This document shows positions 1 to 6,705 of a stretch of 9,445 nt of DNA, piece by piece (positions within the stretch are counted from its first letter, which is position 1; the number at the start of each line of letters is the position of its first letter). The notes under the pieces were generated by a model. The model made no database searches. It saw nothing but the letters and a program-made list of their open reading frames with translations, and had not been told where the DNA came from. Position numbers and translations under genes: made by a program. This DNA comes from Acidobacteriota bacterium (GTDB lineage Bacteria; Acidobacteriota; Terriglobia; UBA7540). Where the stretch lies: positions 1-9,445 of the forward strand of contig JAKASC010000082.1 of assembly GCA_021828245.1 (NCBI GenBank), in the 5' to 3' direction.

Positions 1-1
1 G

Positions 2-766
2 TTTTATTTTGCGGTGTGGGTGCTGATGGCGTGGCTGCTCAACAAATGGTCCGATGACCAGGACCGCACGGGCGACCCGGTGTTCCAAGCGCGATTAACT
101 CGTTTGAGCGGTCCCGGCCTCATTATCTTTGGACTCACCATCACCTTCGCGGCCGTGGACTGGGTCATGTCGCTGGAGACCGGCTTCTTCTCCACCATCT
201 ATGGAATGATTTTCATAGTGGCGGCGGCGCTGGCCGCCATGGCCTTCATCACGGTGATGGCCATGATTCTGGCAAGGTACAAACCGGTTTCGGAAGTGGC
301 CACGGCAGAACGCTTTCACAACTACGGGAACTTGCTGCTGGTTTTTGTCCTGCTCTGGGCTTATCTCTCGTTCGCGCAATTTCTTATTATTTGGGCCGGC
401 AATCTTCAGGATGAAATCCCTTGGTATGTTTCACGGGCCTACGGCGGCTGGGGAGTGATTGCGCTGTTCTTGGTTCTGTTCCATTTTGCGATTCCGTTCG
501 TGCTCTTGCTGAACCGTCCCATCACGAAGTCATCGCGCGCCTTGGCAGGCGTCGCCGTCGCCCTTTTCATAATGGGCTGGGTGGATTTATACTGGATTAT
601 TGAGCCGGCCTTCCGCCCGCAGGGACCGCAATTGAGTTGGATGGACATTGCCACGCCGTTCGGGCTGGGTGGCTTATGGATGGCGGTTTTCCTCCAAAAG
701 CTGCGGAAACGTCCTTTGCTTCCGCTTCACGATCCGCGCTTCGAAGAGGTCTTGGAATATGATTGA
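2..766 (+). CDS. actF: ActF, quinol-binding membrane subunit of Alternative Complex III (5' partial)
   Basis: The reading frame is open from base 2, so the gene starts upstream of the window; 254 C-terminal residues are visible, against roughly 400 or more for the family. The protein is a polytopic NrfD/PsrC-like inner-membrane subunit of ACIII, which oxidises quinol and reduces cytochrome c or a fused oxidase domain. Seen directly: several long hydrophobic helices, the ActF-like stretch VDWVMSLETGFFSTIYG, the segment NLLLVFVLLWAYLSFAQFLI followed by IWAGNLQDEIPWY, and a terminal hydrophilic tail ending EVLEYD. This pattern is characteristic of ActF; its paralogue ActC is a possible alternative, but the position directly before SCO and cox genes favours ActF. 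The stop overlaps the start of the next gene by 8 bases, indicating translational coupling. The other act genes (A-E) would be expected just outside the left edge. Confidence 0.9.
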   Translation, partial: FYFAVWVLMAWLLNKWSDDQDRTGDPVFQARLTRLSGPGLIIFGLTITFAAVDWVMSLETGFFSTIYGMIFIVAAALAAMAFITVMAMILARYKPVSEVATAERFHNYGNLLLVFVLLWAYLSFAQFLIIWAGNLQDEIPWYVSRAYGGWGVIALFLVLFHFAIPFVLLLNRPITKSSRALAGVAVALFIMGWVDLYWIIEPAFRPQGPQLSWMDIATPFGLGGLWMAVFLQKLRKRPLLPLHDPRFEEVLEYD

Positions 767-1226
767 TCCCCACACACGGACTGTGGATTCCGGGCCGCAT
801 CACGAAACGCGGGAGGCTCAAACTCGCCCGGTCGTCGTTTTCCTGGCTGCGCTCTTTGTGCTGGTCGTGGGCGCCCTCATCGCATGTTGGGGAATTTTTC
901 GCTTGGTCGTGCGCATGGAGCCGCGGGGCGCGCCCGCCGCGCCTTATGAACATGCTCGGACGCTGCCGCCGGCGCCGCGCTTGCAGGTCGCTCCCGCCCA
1001 GGACTACCAAGCCTACCGGGCTCATGAAAACGAGATTCTGGATTCCTATGGTTGGGTGAACCGTCAGAAGGGCATCGTGCGGATTCCCATCCAGCAAGCG
1101 ATGAGCCTTCTGCTCAAGCAAGGGTTGCCGGCCGTGAGCGCCACAACGCCTCGCAACCAACAGCCTCTCAAGCAGGGTGAAGTTTTGCAATATACGGTTC
1201 CGTCAGGCTTTACGCCGCAAAAGTAG
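759..1226 (+). CDS. Conserved single-pass membrane protein of ACIII/cox operon (YGWV-RIPI motif), function unknown
   Basis: This encodes 155 residues. The ATG at 759 was chosen because it overlaps the actF stop, lies 9 bases after AAGAGG (744-749), and removes an upstream extension that would lie inside actF. The layout is a hydrophilic N-terminus (1-24), one transmembrane helix (about 25-50), then a Pro-rich linker and a soluble domain, probably periplasmic. The soluble part carries PPAPRLQVAP (70-79), a charged helix (about 82-95), then YGWVNRQKGIVRIPI (97-111) and an amphipathic helix. From memory, similar YGWV...RIPI proteins accompany ACIII or cytochrome oxidase genes in acidobacteria and some other phyla, without assigned function. 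It has no haem-binding CXXCH and no cysteine pair for copper. Location suggests a small accessory subunit or assembly factor of ACIII or of an ACIII-oxidase supercomplex; this is inference. It is not recognisably ActG. Confidence 0.82.
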   Translation: MIDPHTRTVDSGPHHETREAQTRPVVVFLAALFVLVVGALIACWGIFRLVVRMEPRGAPAAPYEHARTLPPAPRLQVAPAQDYQAYRAHENEILDSYGWVNRQKGIVRIPIQQAMSLLLKQGLPAVSATTPRNQQPLKQGEVLQYTVPSGFTPQK

Positions 1227-1267
1227 GCGAGCCTCGAGCCGCCCGGCGGCCTAGAGAGAAAGTGAAG

Positions 1268-2155
1268 ATGGATACTCGATTCCGCCAACCGGATGCGCAG
1301 GTTCCGTCACCGCCACGGGCGAAGCGGCACGGACACTTTCTGGCGGCTGTGTTCGCTCTTTGCGCGCTCGGATTGGGCTTCAGCCGGCCGCTGACGGCGC
1401 AGGTTAAGAACCCGCTCAATTCCATCTCAGACCCGGCCATCCTTCAGGGCGTCGGGATTGATCAGAGGCTCAATCATCAGATTCCTCTGAACCTGACGTT
1501 CCGCGACGAAACGGGGAAAACGGTCCGCTTGGCGCAATATTTCGGGCACAAGCCGGTGATTCTATCGCTGGTTTACTTCAGTTGCCCCATGCTCTGCACC
1601 TTGGTCACCAACGCCTTGGCGCACAGCATGAAAAATCTCGATTTCACCGCCGGCAAGCAATTCAACGTCCTGACCGTGAGCTTTGATCCTCACGATACGC
1701 CCCAGATGGCCGCGGACAAAAAGGCCATCTATTTGAATGTGTATGGCCGGCGCGCTGCCGACCACGGTTGGCACTTTCTCACGGGCGATCAGCAGAGTAT
1801 CACCGCCCTCACGCAGGCCGTCGGTTTTCACTATAAGCGCATTCCCGGCACCGACCAATTTGCTCATGCCACCGGCATTGTGGTGCTGACCCCGCAGGGG
1901 AAAATTTCGCAGTATTTTTACGGCATCCAGTATCCGGCAGGCAGCTTACGCCTGGCCTTAGTTCAAGCCTCCGGGGGCCGGATCGGCAATCCCGTGGACG
2001 AGATACTGCTGTATTGTTGCGAATACAACCCAACGACGGGCAAATACGATTTCATCGTTGCCCGAATGTTGCAGATTGGGGGAGTGATTACCCTGCTGGT
2101 GCTTGGTTCCATCATCTTTATCGTGGCGCGGGCCAAGCCTCACCCGCAAGGCTAA
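1268..2155 (+). CDS. SCO1/SenC family copper chaperone for cytochrome c oxidase
   Basis: This thioredoxin-fold protein delivers copper to, or reduces, the CuA site of oxidase subunit II on the periplasmic side. Numbered from the ATG at 1268 (295 residues), it has an N-terminal hydrophobic export/anchor segment (about 23-38), the copper/thiol motif SCPMLC (Cys106 and Cys110), and the partner histidine His200 in HATGIVVLTPQG. These are the three copper ligands of Sco proteins. A second hydrophobic helix near the C-terminus (about 265-287) would anchor the domain again; such C-terminal helices occur in SCO-like proteins of ACIII clusters, unlike the singly anchored classical Sco1. An in-frame GTG at 1262 is an alternative start; the ATG is preferred because GAGAG (1254-1258) sits 9 bases before it. 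It lies between actF and coxB, matching a role in assembling the oxidase encoded next door. Confidence 0.92.
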   Translation: MDTRFRQPDAQVPSPPRAKRHGHFLAAVFALCALGLGFSRPLTAQVKNPLNSISDPAILQGVGIDQRLNHQIPLNLTFRDETGKTVRLAQYFGHKPVILSLVYFSCPMLCTLVTNALAHSMKNLDFTAGKQFNVLTVSFDPHDTPQMAADKKAIYLNVYGRRAADHGWHFLTGDQQSITALTQAVGFHYKRIPGTDQFAHATGIVVLTPQGKISQYFYGIQYPAGSLRLALVQASGGRIGNPVDEILLYCCEYNPTTGKYDFIVARMLQIGGVITLLVLGSIIFIVARAKPHPQG

Positions 2156-2269
2156 AGGAGAGGAGGGCGCGGCGCGCGCGGGGCCTCGTTGCGGTCAAAA
2201 CACTTTATGGCGGGCGCGAGAAACGGCTCACCTGCCCAAGGGGCGGTTGACTGAAGGCATTTTAGACCC
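2156..2269. other. Intergenic gap between SCO gene and coxB
   Basis: This 114-base gap is the longest inside the respiratory block. It begins with a purine- and GC-rich run and contains no convincing promoter: TTGACT at 2247 would need a -10 box within the coxB start codon region, where none is present. No T-run terminator is visible. The genes on both sides are therefore probably co-transcribed, with some possibility of an undetected internal promoter. Confidence 0.4.
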
Positions 2270-3211
2270 ATGTTGCCACATTTCTTTCCCCATCTTCCGG
2301 AAGCCTCCACCATGGCGAGGCCCGTGGACTATCTGTTCTGGTTCTGCGTCGCTGTGCTGGTGTTCTTCACGGCGCTCATTTTCCTTTGTATTTTTTACTT
2401 TGCCATCCGCTATCGCCGCCGCTCTGAAGACGAGGTTCCGCCGCAGATTCACGGCAGCCTGCCGCTCGAAATTATTTGGACGGTCATTCCGATGGGCATT
2501 GTCGCCGTCATGTTCGTTTGGGGAACGGCGCTTTTCATCCGCAATGCCCGCCCTCCGGCTGATGCCACGCAAATCTACGTGACCGGCAAGCAGTGGATGT
2601 GGAAGATTCAACATGCCGACGGCAAGCGCGAAATTAACGCCTTGCATGTCCCCGAGGGCGTGCCCATCGAGCTGGTTATGACCTCGGAGGACGTCATTCA
2701 CGACTTCTCAATTCCGGCCTTTCGTATCAAGAAAGATGTGCTGCCGGACCACTACACCAGCCTCTGGTTTACCGCGGATCGTCTGGGTAAATACCGCTTT
2801 TACTGCGACCAATACTGCGGCATGGGGCACTCGCTCATGCGCGGCTGGCTTTATGTGATGACTCCCGACGCTTACGAAGCGTGGCTGCACCATGGCGTCC
2901 AAGCACAAACCATGGCTCAAGCCGGCGCTCTGCTTTACAACCGCATGGGCTGCGTCACCTGCCACGGTACGGGCAAGGGACCTCCCTTTGCCGGACTCTA
3001 CGGTAAAACCGTTAAGCTGGCCGACGGTACGACGGCGGTGGCCAATGATGCCTATCTCCGTCAAATGATTCTTTACCCGGGCCAAAAAATTGTGGCCGGC
3101 TATCGCGACATCATGCCGACCTTCAAGGGCCAATTGAGCGAGGAGGAGGTTCTGGACCTGATCGCCTACATTAAATCTCTCGGGTCTAAACCAAGCAATA
3201 CTGGAGAATGA
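2270..3211 (+). CDS. coxB: Cytochrome c oxidase subunit II, caa3 type (CuA plus fused cytochrome c)
   Basis: This 313-residue electron-entry subunit has two N-terminal transmembrane helices (about 20-47 and 68-90), a cupredoxin CuA domain (about 98-200) and a C-terminal class I cytochrome c domain (about 215-305). CuA ligands seen are His144, Cys179, Cys183, His187 and Met190; the residue that donates a backbone carbonyl, usually Glu, is Gln181 (CDQYC), as I recall for Thermus ba3 oxidase. Haem c is bound by CVTCH (Cys228, Cys231, His232), with Met282 in DIMPTF the likely sixth ligand. The fused haem makes this caa3 type. An ATG at 2312 has the better spaced GGAAG, but the upstream ATG is preferred because residues 6-20 (FPHLPEASTMARPVD) match a conserved F-P-x-A-S-T-x-A-x-x-V-D entry motif known from related subunits. 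It is followed 3 bases later by coxA. Confidence 0.95.
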   Translation: MLPHFFPHLPEASTMARPVDYLFWFCVAVLVFFTALIFLCIFYFAIRYRRRSEDEVPPQIHGSLPLEIIWTVIPMGIVAVMFVWGTALFIRNARPPADATQIYVTGKQWMWKIQHADGKREINALHVPEGVPIELVMTSEDVIHDFSIPAFRIKKDVLPDHYTSLWFTADRLGKYRFYCDQYCGMGHSLMRGWLYVMTPDAYEAWLHHGVQAQTMAQAGALLYNRMGCVTCHGTGKGPPFAGLYGKTVKLADGTTAVANDAYLRQMILYPGQKIVAGYRDIMPTFKGQLSEEEVLDLIAYIKSLGSKPSNTGE

Positions 3212-3214
3212 ACC

Positions 3215-4855
3215 ATGGCGACCACCACGATCACCGCAATTTCTACGGACACCGGCCTCGAAACGCGCAATTATCTGAACGCCGACTACGGCCTTAAGTC
3301 CTGGTTGCTCACCACCGACCACAAGCGGATTGCCTGGCTTTATCTCATCGCCATTACGTTCTTCTTCTTGGTAGGCGCCATCGCGGCCTTGCTGATTCGC
3401 ATTAACCTTCTGGTGCCTCAAGGCCTTATCGTCACGCCTGAAACCTATAACAAGCTCTTCAGCATGCACGGCATCATCATGGTGTTTTTCTTTCTGATCC
3501 CTTCCATCCCCGCCGTGTTTGGCAATTTCTTCATCCCCATGATGATTGGCGCCCGCGATGTGGCCTTCCCCAAGCTCAACCTGCTGAGCTGGTACGTTTT
3601 CATCACCGGCGGCATGTTTGTGATGTACGCCATCGCGGCGGGCGGCGTGGATACCGGGTGGACGTTTTATACCCCCCTCAGCACCAGCTACCTCAACACC
3701 CACGTCATGGCCGCGGCCACTGGAGTTTTTATCGCCGGCTTCTCCTCCATTCTAACGGGCCTCAACTTTATCGTGACTATTCACAAAATGCGCGCTCCGG
3801 GCATGACCTGGTTTCGCATGCCGCTGTTTCTCTGGTCTATGTACGCCACCAGCGTCATTCAGGTTTTGGGGACGCCGGTCCTGGCCATTACACTTTTTCT
3901 TCTCGCGATGCAGCGCATGTTCCATGTAGGCATCTTCGACCCGGCGCTGGGTGGCGACCCACTGCTGTTCCAGCACCTTTTCTGGTTCTATTCGCATCCG
4001 GCCGTTTACATCATGATCTTGCCCTCCATGGGAGTGGTCAGCGAATTAATCGCAGCGTTCTCCCGCAAGCGCATCTTCGGTTACGAATTTGTGGCTTTCT
4101 CCAGTATCGCCATCGCCGTCATTTCCTTTCTGGTTTGGGGGCACCACATGTTTGTCAGCGGTGAATCCGTCTATGCCGGCGTGGTGTTTTCCGCTTTGAG
4201 CATGGCGGTTGCCATTCCTTCCGCCATTAAGGTCTTCAACTGGACGGCCACTCTTTACAAGGGCTCCATCTCCTTCGACGCTCCGATGCTTTACGCCCTC
4301 GGCTTCATTGGGCTGTTCACGATGGGTGGGCTGACGGGACTCTTCTTGGCCACCTTGGCCGTGGACCAATATGTTCATGACACTTACTTTGTTGTCGCTC
4401 ACTTTCACTACATCATGGTGGGAGGCGCCATCATGGGTTACATGGGCGCTTTGCATTATTGGTGGCCGAAAATGACCGGCCGGCTTTATCCTGACCGCTG
4501 GGCCCGCGCTGCCGCCTTCATCATCTTTATTGGTTTCAACTTGACCTTTTTCCCCCAGTTCATCATGGGTTATTTGGGCATGCCGCGCCGTTACGCCATC
4601 TACCCCGCCAAGTTCCAGACGCTGAACGTGCTCTCCACCGCTGGCGCCACCATCCTGGGGGTGGGTTATATCATCCCGCTCATCTATTTTATTTGGTCGT
4701 TCCGCTATGGGCCGGTCGCCGGACCGAACCCCTTCCGCGCCAAGGGGCTCGAATGGACCACTTCCTCGCCTCCGCCCACACATAATTTTGAGGTGACGCC
4801 CATCGTCACCGAGGAAGCCTACGCCTACGGAAGCGGGGTGCCACACAATGTCTGA
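3215..4855 (+). CDS. coxA: Cytochrome c oxidase subunit I, haem-copper oxidase class A2
   Basis: This is the 546-residue catalytic subunit, with about 12 transmembrane helices, that reduces O2 to water and pumps protons. Ligands seen: low-spin haem His85 (MHGIIM) and His398; high-spin haem His396 (AHFHY); CuB His261, His310 and His311; and Tyr265 in HPAVY, the partner of the His-Tyr cross-link. The helix VI sequence is FYSHPAVYI, so the D-channel glutamate of A1 enzymes (GHPEVY) is replaced by the Tyr259-Ser260 pair that defines the A2 class, as in Rhodothermus and Thermus caa3 oxidases. Asp115 in ARDVAFPKLN retains the D-channel entrance, and Lys339 in AIKVFNW fits the K-channel lysine. The start has GGAG (3203-3206) at 8 bases spacing. 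The stop overlaps coxC by 8 bases. Confidence 0.97.
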   Translation: MATTTITAISTDTGLETRNYLNADYGLKSWLLTTDHKRIAWLYLIAITFFFLVGAIAALLIRINLLVPQGLIVTPETYNKLFSMHGIIMVFFFLIPSIPAVFGNFFIPMMIGARDVAFPKLNLLSWYVFITGGMFVMYAIAAGGVDTGWTFYTPLSTSYLNTHVMAAATGVFIAGFSSILTGLNFIVTIHKMRAPGMTWFRMPLFLWSMYATSVIQVLGTPVLAITLFLLAMQRMFHVGIFDPALGGDPLLFQHLFWFYSHPAVYIMILPSMGVVSELIAAFSRKRIFGYEFVAFSSIAIAVISFLVWGHHMFVSGESVYAGVVFSALSMAVAIPSAIKVFNWTATLYKGSISFDAPMLYALGFIGLFTMGGLTGLFLATLAVDQYVHDTYFVVAHFHYIMVGGAIMGYMGALHYWWPKMTGRLYPDRWARAAAFIIFIGFNLTFFPQFIMGYLGMPRRYAIYPAKFQTLNVLSTAGATILGVGYIIPLIYFIWSFRYGPVAGPNPFRAKGLEWTTSSPPPTHNFEVTPIVTEEAYAYGSGVPHNV

Positions 4856-5534
4856 AGCGCACATGGACGCCGCGGTCGCCGAACAATTTGACGACCGCGA
4901 ACAGCAGCACGAGGCCGCCGGTTTCGGCATGTGGATATTCCTGGCCACCGAAATCATGTTCTTCGGCGGACTGTTTGCGAGCTATACCATTTACCGCAAC
5001 CTCTATCCGACGGCCTTCCTCGCCGGCAGCGGGTTGCTCAACGTTAAGATTGGGGCATTCAACACGGTGGTGTTGATCACGAGCAGCCTCACCATGGCCA
5101 TGGCCGTCCATTCGGCTCAACTGGGCCGCCGCAAGGCCCTGATTACTTTCCTCATCCTTACCCTGCTGTTAGGTCTTACCTTCCTCGGAGTCAAACTCCG
5201 CTTTGAGTGGTATCACGATTACGTGACGCACGTCGCGCCCGGCTTTGGCTTTCATCCGGAAGGTGCCGACCTCGCGCACATTGAAGCCCTCCATGCGCCG
5301 CTGTCCGGGGTCGAACTTTTCATGTGTTTCTATTTCTTTATGACGGGGGTTCACGCTCTCCACATGGTCGTGGGAGTGGGCATTTTGACGGCGCTCATCA
5401 TCATGGCCTGGCGAGGCCGCATCACCAAGGACTCCCATAACGTGGTGGAAATGGCCGGACTCTACTGGCATTTTGTGGACATTATTTGGATCTTCTTGTT
5501 TCCACTCTTGTATCTTTTAGGAGTCACCCGCTGA
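4848..5534 (+). CDS. coxC: Cytochrome c oxidase subunit III
   Basis: This 228-residue integral membrane subunit stabilises subunit I and supports proton uptake. The N-terminal 25 residues are hydrophilic, followed by about five transmembrane helices (roughly 27-48, 68-88, 97-116, 155-186 and 204-225), the short form lacking the first two helices of the seven-helix mitochondrial type. Seen motifs are WIFLATEIMFFGG (Glu35 matching the conserved glutamate of the family), FMTGVHALHM, and the terminal YWHFVDIIWIFLFPLLYL, all typical of subunit III. The ATG at 4848 lies within the end of coxA (8-base overlap) with a G-rich stretch upstream (about 4829-4838), so translation is probably coupled. A second in-frame ATG at 4863 is possible but would leave a gap. 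Confidence 0.95.
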   Translation: MSEAHMDAAVAEQFDDREQQHEAAGFGMWIFLATEIMFFGGLFASYTIYRNLYPTAFLAGSGLLNVKIGAFNTVVLITSSLTMAMAVHSAQLGRRKALITFLILTLLLGLTFLGVKLRFEWYHDYVTHVAPGFGFHPEGADLAHIEALHAPLSGVELFMCFYFFMTGVHALHMVVGVGILTALIIMAWRGRITKDSHNVVEMAGLYWHFVDIIWIFLFPLLYLLGVTR

Positions 5535-5917
5535 TGTCCGAACATGTTGCTTCTCCCAAGATGTACGTCATCATTTTCCTGACCCTGTTGGCGCTCACCG
5601 CGCTCACCACGGCCGTCGCTTACGTTGACCTCGACGCCATGTTCGGCTTGAAGAACTTCCCGCTCAACACCATCGTGGCGCTGGTCATTGCCGTTTGCAA
5701 AGCCAGTCTGGTCGCGCTTTTCTTTATGCACCTCCGCTGGTCGTCGAATGTCATGCGGCTGGTGGCGGTCTGCGCCATCTTCTGGTTAGCCATTTTGATT
5801 GTTCTCACCGGCGCCGACTTCTTTACGCGCAACTGGACTCCCATCCCTCGCCCTTGGCAAGCCTCCATCACGGTGCAGCCTAATAGCGGCATCGTCATCC
5901 CTCACCCTCAACCGTAG
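5534..5917 (+). CDS. coxD: Cytochrome c oxidase subunit IV (prokaryotic COX4 family)
   Basis: This 127-residue small oxidase subunit has three predicted transmembrane helices (about 11-30, 43-65 and 73-97) and a Pro-rich hydrophilic tail. The stretch KASLVALFFMHLRWS (56-70) is the hallmark of the prokaryotic subunit IV family, thought to assist assembly or stability of the CuB centre. The ATG at 5534 shares one base with the coxC stop (TGATG) and lies 10 bases after AGGAG (5519-5523). A longer reading frame starting inside coxC is rejected because of this well-placed start. It is the last gene of the respiratory operon in this window; no stem-loop with a T-run is visible just after it. Confidence 0.92.
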   Translation: MSEHVASPKMYVIIFLTLLALTALTTAVAYVDLDAMFGLKNFPLNTIVALVIAVCKASLVALFFMHLRWSSNVMRLVAVCAIFWLAILIVLTGADFFTRNWTPIPRPWQASITVQPNSGIVIPHPQP

Positions 5918-5962
5918 CCGAGCCTATCCGAAAGGAAGAGGAGCGATGACGAAGAAGGTGGC

Positions 5963-5991
5963 TCGCCAGAACTTCCAACCCGGCATATAAT
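5963..5991 (+). promoter_or_regulatory. Predicted sigma70-type promoter of the PfpI-family gene
   Basis: A perfect -10 box TATAAT lies at 5986-5991. Seventeen bases upstream is TCGCCA (5963-5968), which matches 4 of 6 positions of TTGACA. Transcription would begin near 5998, leaving a short leader holding the AGGGAGG ribosome site at 6008-6014. The weak -35 with an ideal -10 suggests either activation or modest basal expression. Assignment is by sequence pattern only. Confidence 0.5.
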
Positions 5992-5995
5992 GCCG
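5981..5995. promoter_or_regulatory. Palindrome over the -10 box (candidate operator)
   Basis: CGGCAT and ATGCCG form a perfect 6-bp inverted repeat separated by ATA, and the palindrome contains the whole TATAAT box. A protein bound here would block RNA polymerase, so it is a candidate repressor site. No regulator can be named from the sequence, and such a short palindrome could also arise by chance. Confidence 0.35.
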
Positions 5996-6022
5996 TGAGA
6001 GATTCAAAGGGAGGTTGAAACC

Positions 6023-6598
6023 ATGCTCAGAGTTCTTCTGGTGGCGGGAGACGCGACGGAATCCCTCGACACGTGGTACCCTTACCATCGGCTCCGCGAG
6101 GAAGGCATTGAGGTTCACATTGCCGCGCCCGCCAAAAAAGTCCTCAACTCTGTGATTCATGACTTTGAGCCTGGCTGGGACACTTACGTCGAGAAACCCG
6201 GCTATCGCATCCCCGCTGACATCGCCTTCCGCGACGTTCGCCCCGAGGATTACGATGGAATAATTTTGAGCGGTGGACGTGCGCCCGAGTATCTGCGCAA
6301 CAATGCGGACCTGCGCCGCATTGTCACCCACTTTGTCGAACGGCAGAAGCCTATCGCGGCGCTTTGCCACGGCTCCCTTATTCTTGCCGCGGCCGATGCG
6401 TTGCGGGACCGAAGCGTCGCCACCTATGAAGCCTTGCGGCCCGACATGGAACGCGCCGGCGCTCGCTTTCAGGATACAGAGGTTGTGGTGGACCGAAACC
6501 TGGTGAGCTCGCGCACCTGGATGGACCTTCCCTTCTTCACCCGCGAGTTTCTCAGGGTGCTCAGAACGGCGGCATCGAGTAGCGCTGCCGCCGCATGA
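6023..6598 (+). CDS. DJ-1/PfpI family protein
   Basis: This 191-residue cytosolic protein belongs to the class I glutamine amidotransferase-like superfamily, whose members include proteases, glyoxalases/deglycases and stress chaperones. Seen: the opening beta strand LRVLLVAGD; Glu13, in the place of the conserved glutamate that contacts the nucleophile; the loop DYDGIILSGGRAPEYLR (76-92); the nucleophile elbow ALCHGSLILAAA with Cys115 and His116; and the C-terminal strand VVVDRNLVSSRTWMDLP (154-170). The catalytic Cys-His pair is intact, so it is probably active, but the substrate cannot be inferred. The start at 6023 has a strong AGGGAGG (6008-6014) at 8 bases. The tail is an Ala/Ser-rich low-complexity run. 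It is separated from the cox operon by its own promoter and converges on the doxX-like gene. Confidence 0.92.
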   Translation: MLRVLLVAGDATESLDTWYPYHRLREEGIEVHIAAPAKKVLNSVIHDFEPGWDTYVEKPGYRIPADIAFRDVRPEDYDGIILSGGRAPEYLRNNADLRRIVTHFVERQKPIAALCHGSLILAAADALRDRSVATYEALRPDMERAGARFQDTEVVVDRNLVSSRTWMDLPFFTREFLRVLRTAASSSAAAA

Positions 6599-6622
6599 CG
6601 ACTGACGTTACCGCGCCCCGGC

Positions 6623-6637
6623 CGGCAATGAATGCCG
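6623..6637. repeat. Short palindrome CGGCA-N5-TGCCG after the PfpI-family gene
   Basis: This is a 5-bp inverted repeat with a 5-base loop, 25 bases after the PfpI-family stop. It closely resembles the palindrome over that gene's promoter at 5981-5995: the last seven bases (AATGCCG) and the first five (CGGCA) are identical. It is too short and lacks a T-run to be a good terminator. It could be a second protein site or coincidence. Confidence 0.25.
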
Positions 6638-6648
6638 CGCGCAGCCGC

Positions 6649-6688
6649 AAAAAATATGCGGGGAAGGAGCGGGCTTGTGCCGAGCTCC
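6649..6688 (-). terminator. Possible rho-independent terminator of the minus-strand doxX transcript
   Basis: Read on the minus strand, GGAGC at 6688-6684 pairs with GCTCC at 6670-6666, with an inner GGC/GCC pairing around a small loop. A run of six T follows at 6654-6649, 11 bases after the stem. It lies just after the stop at 6706. The interrupted stem and the distance to the T-run make it imperfect, so confidence is low. Confidence 0.3.
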
Positions 6689-6705
6689 GTCTGCAGAACC
6701 CACCC

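Noticed and set aside
597..1190. Minus-strand open frame opposite actF and the 155-aa gene
   Set aside because: It is antisense to two coupled plus-strand genes, with no recognisable motif.
2247..2275. TTGACT as a possible -35 box for coxB
   Set aside because: No acceptable -10 box lies 16-18 bases downstream; the position falls on the start codon region.
2103..2582. Plus-strand frame spanning the SCO-coxB gap
   Set aside because: It overlaps the ends of both real genes in another frame and reads as Arg/Pro/Ser-rich shadow sequence.
2708..3703. Long minus-strand open frame (331 codons) opposite coxB and coxA
   Set aside because: It is antisense to two certain genes; its product is rich in His, Gly and charged residues with no domain or membrane pattern, as expected from the complement of GC-rich membrane-protein codons.
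4046..4957. Long minus-strand open frame (303 codons) opposite coxA and coxC
   Set aside because: It is a shadow of coxA/coxC with low-complexity His/Gly/Asp-rich translation and no plausible start context.
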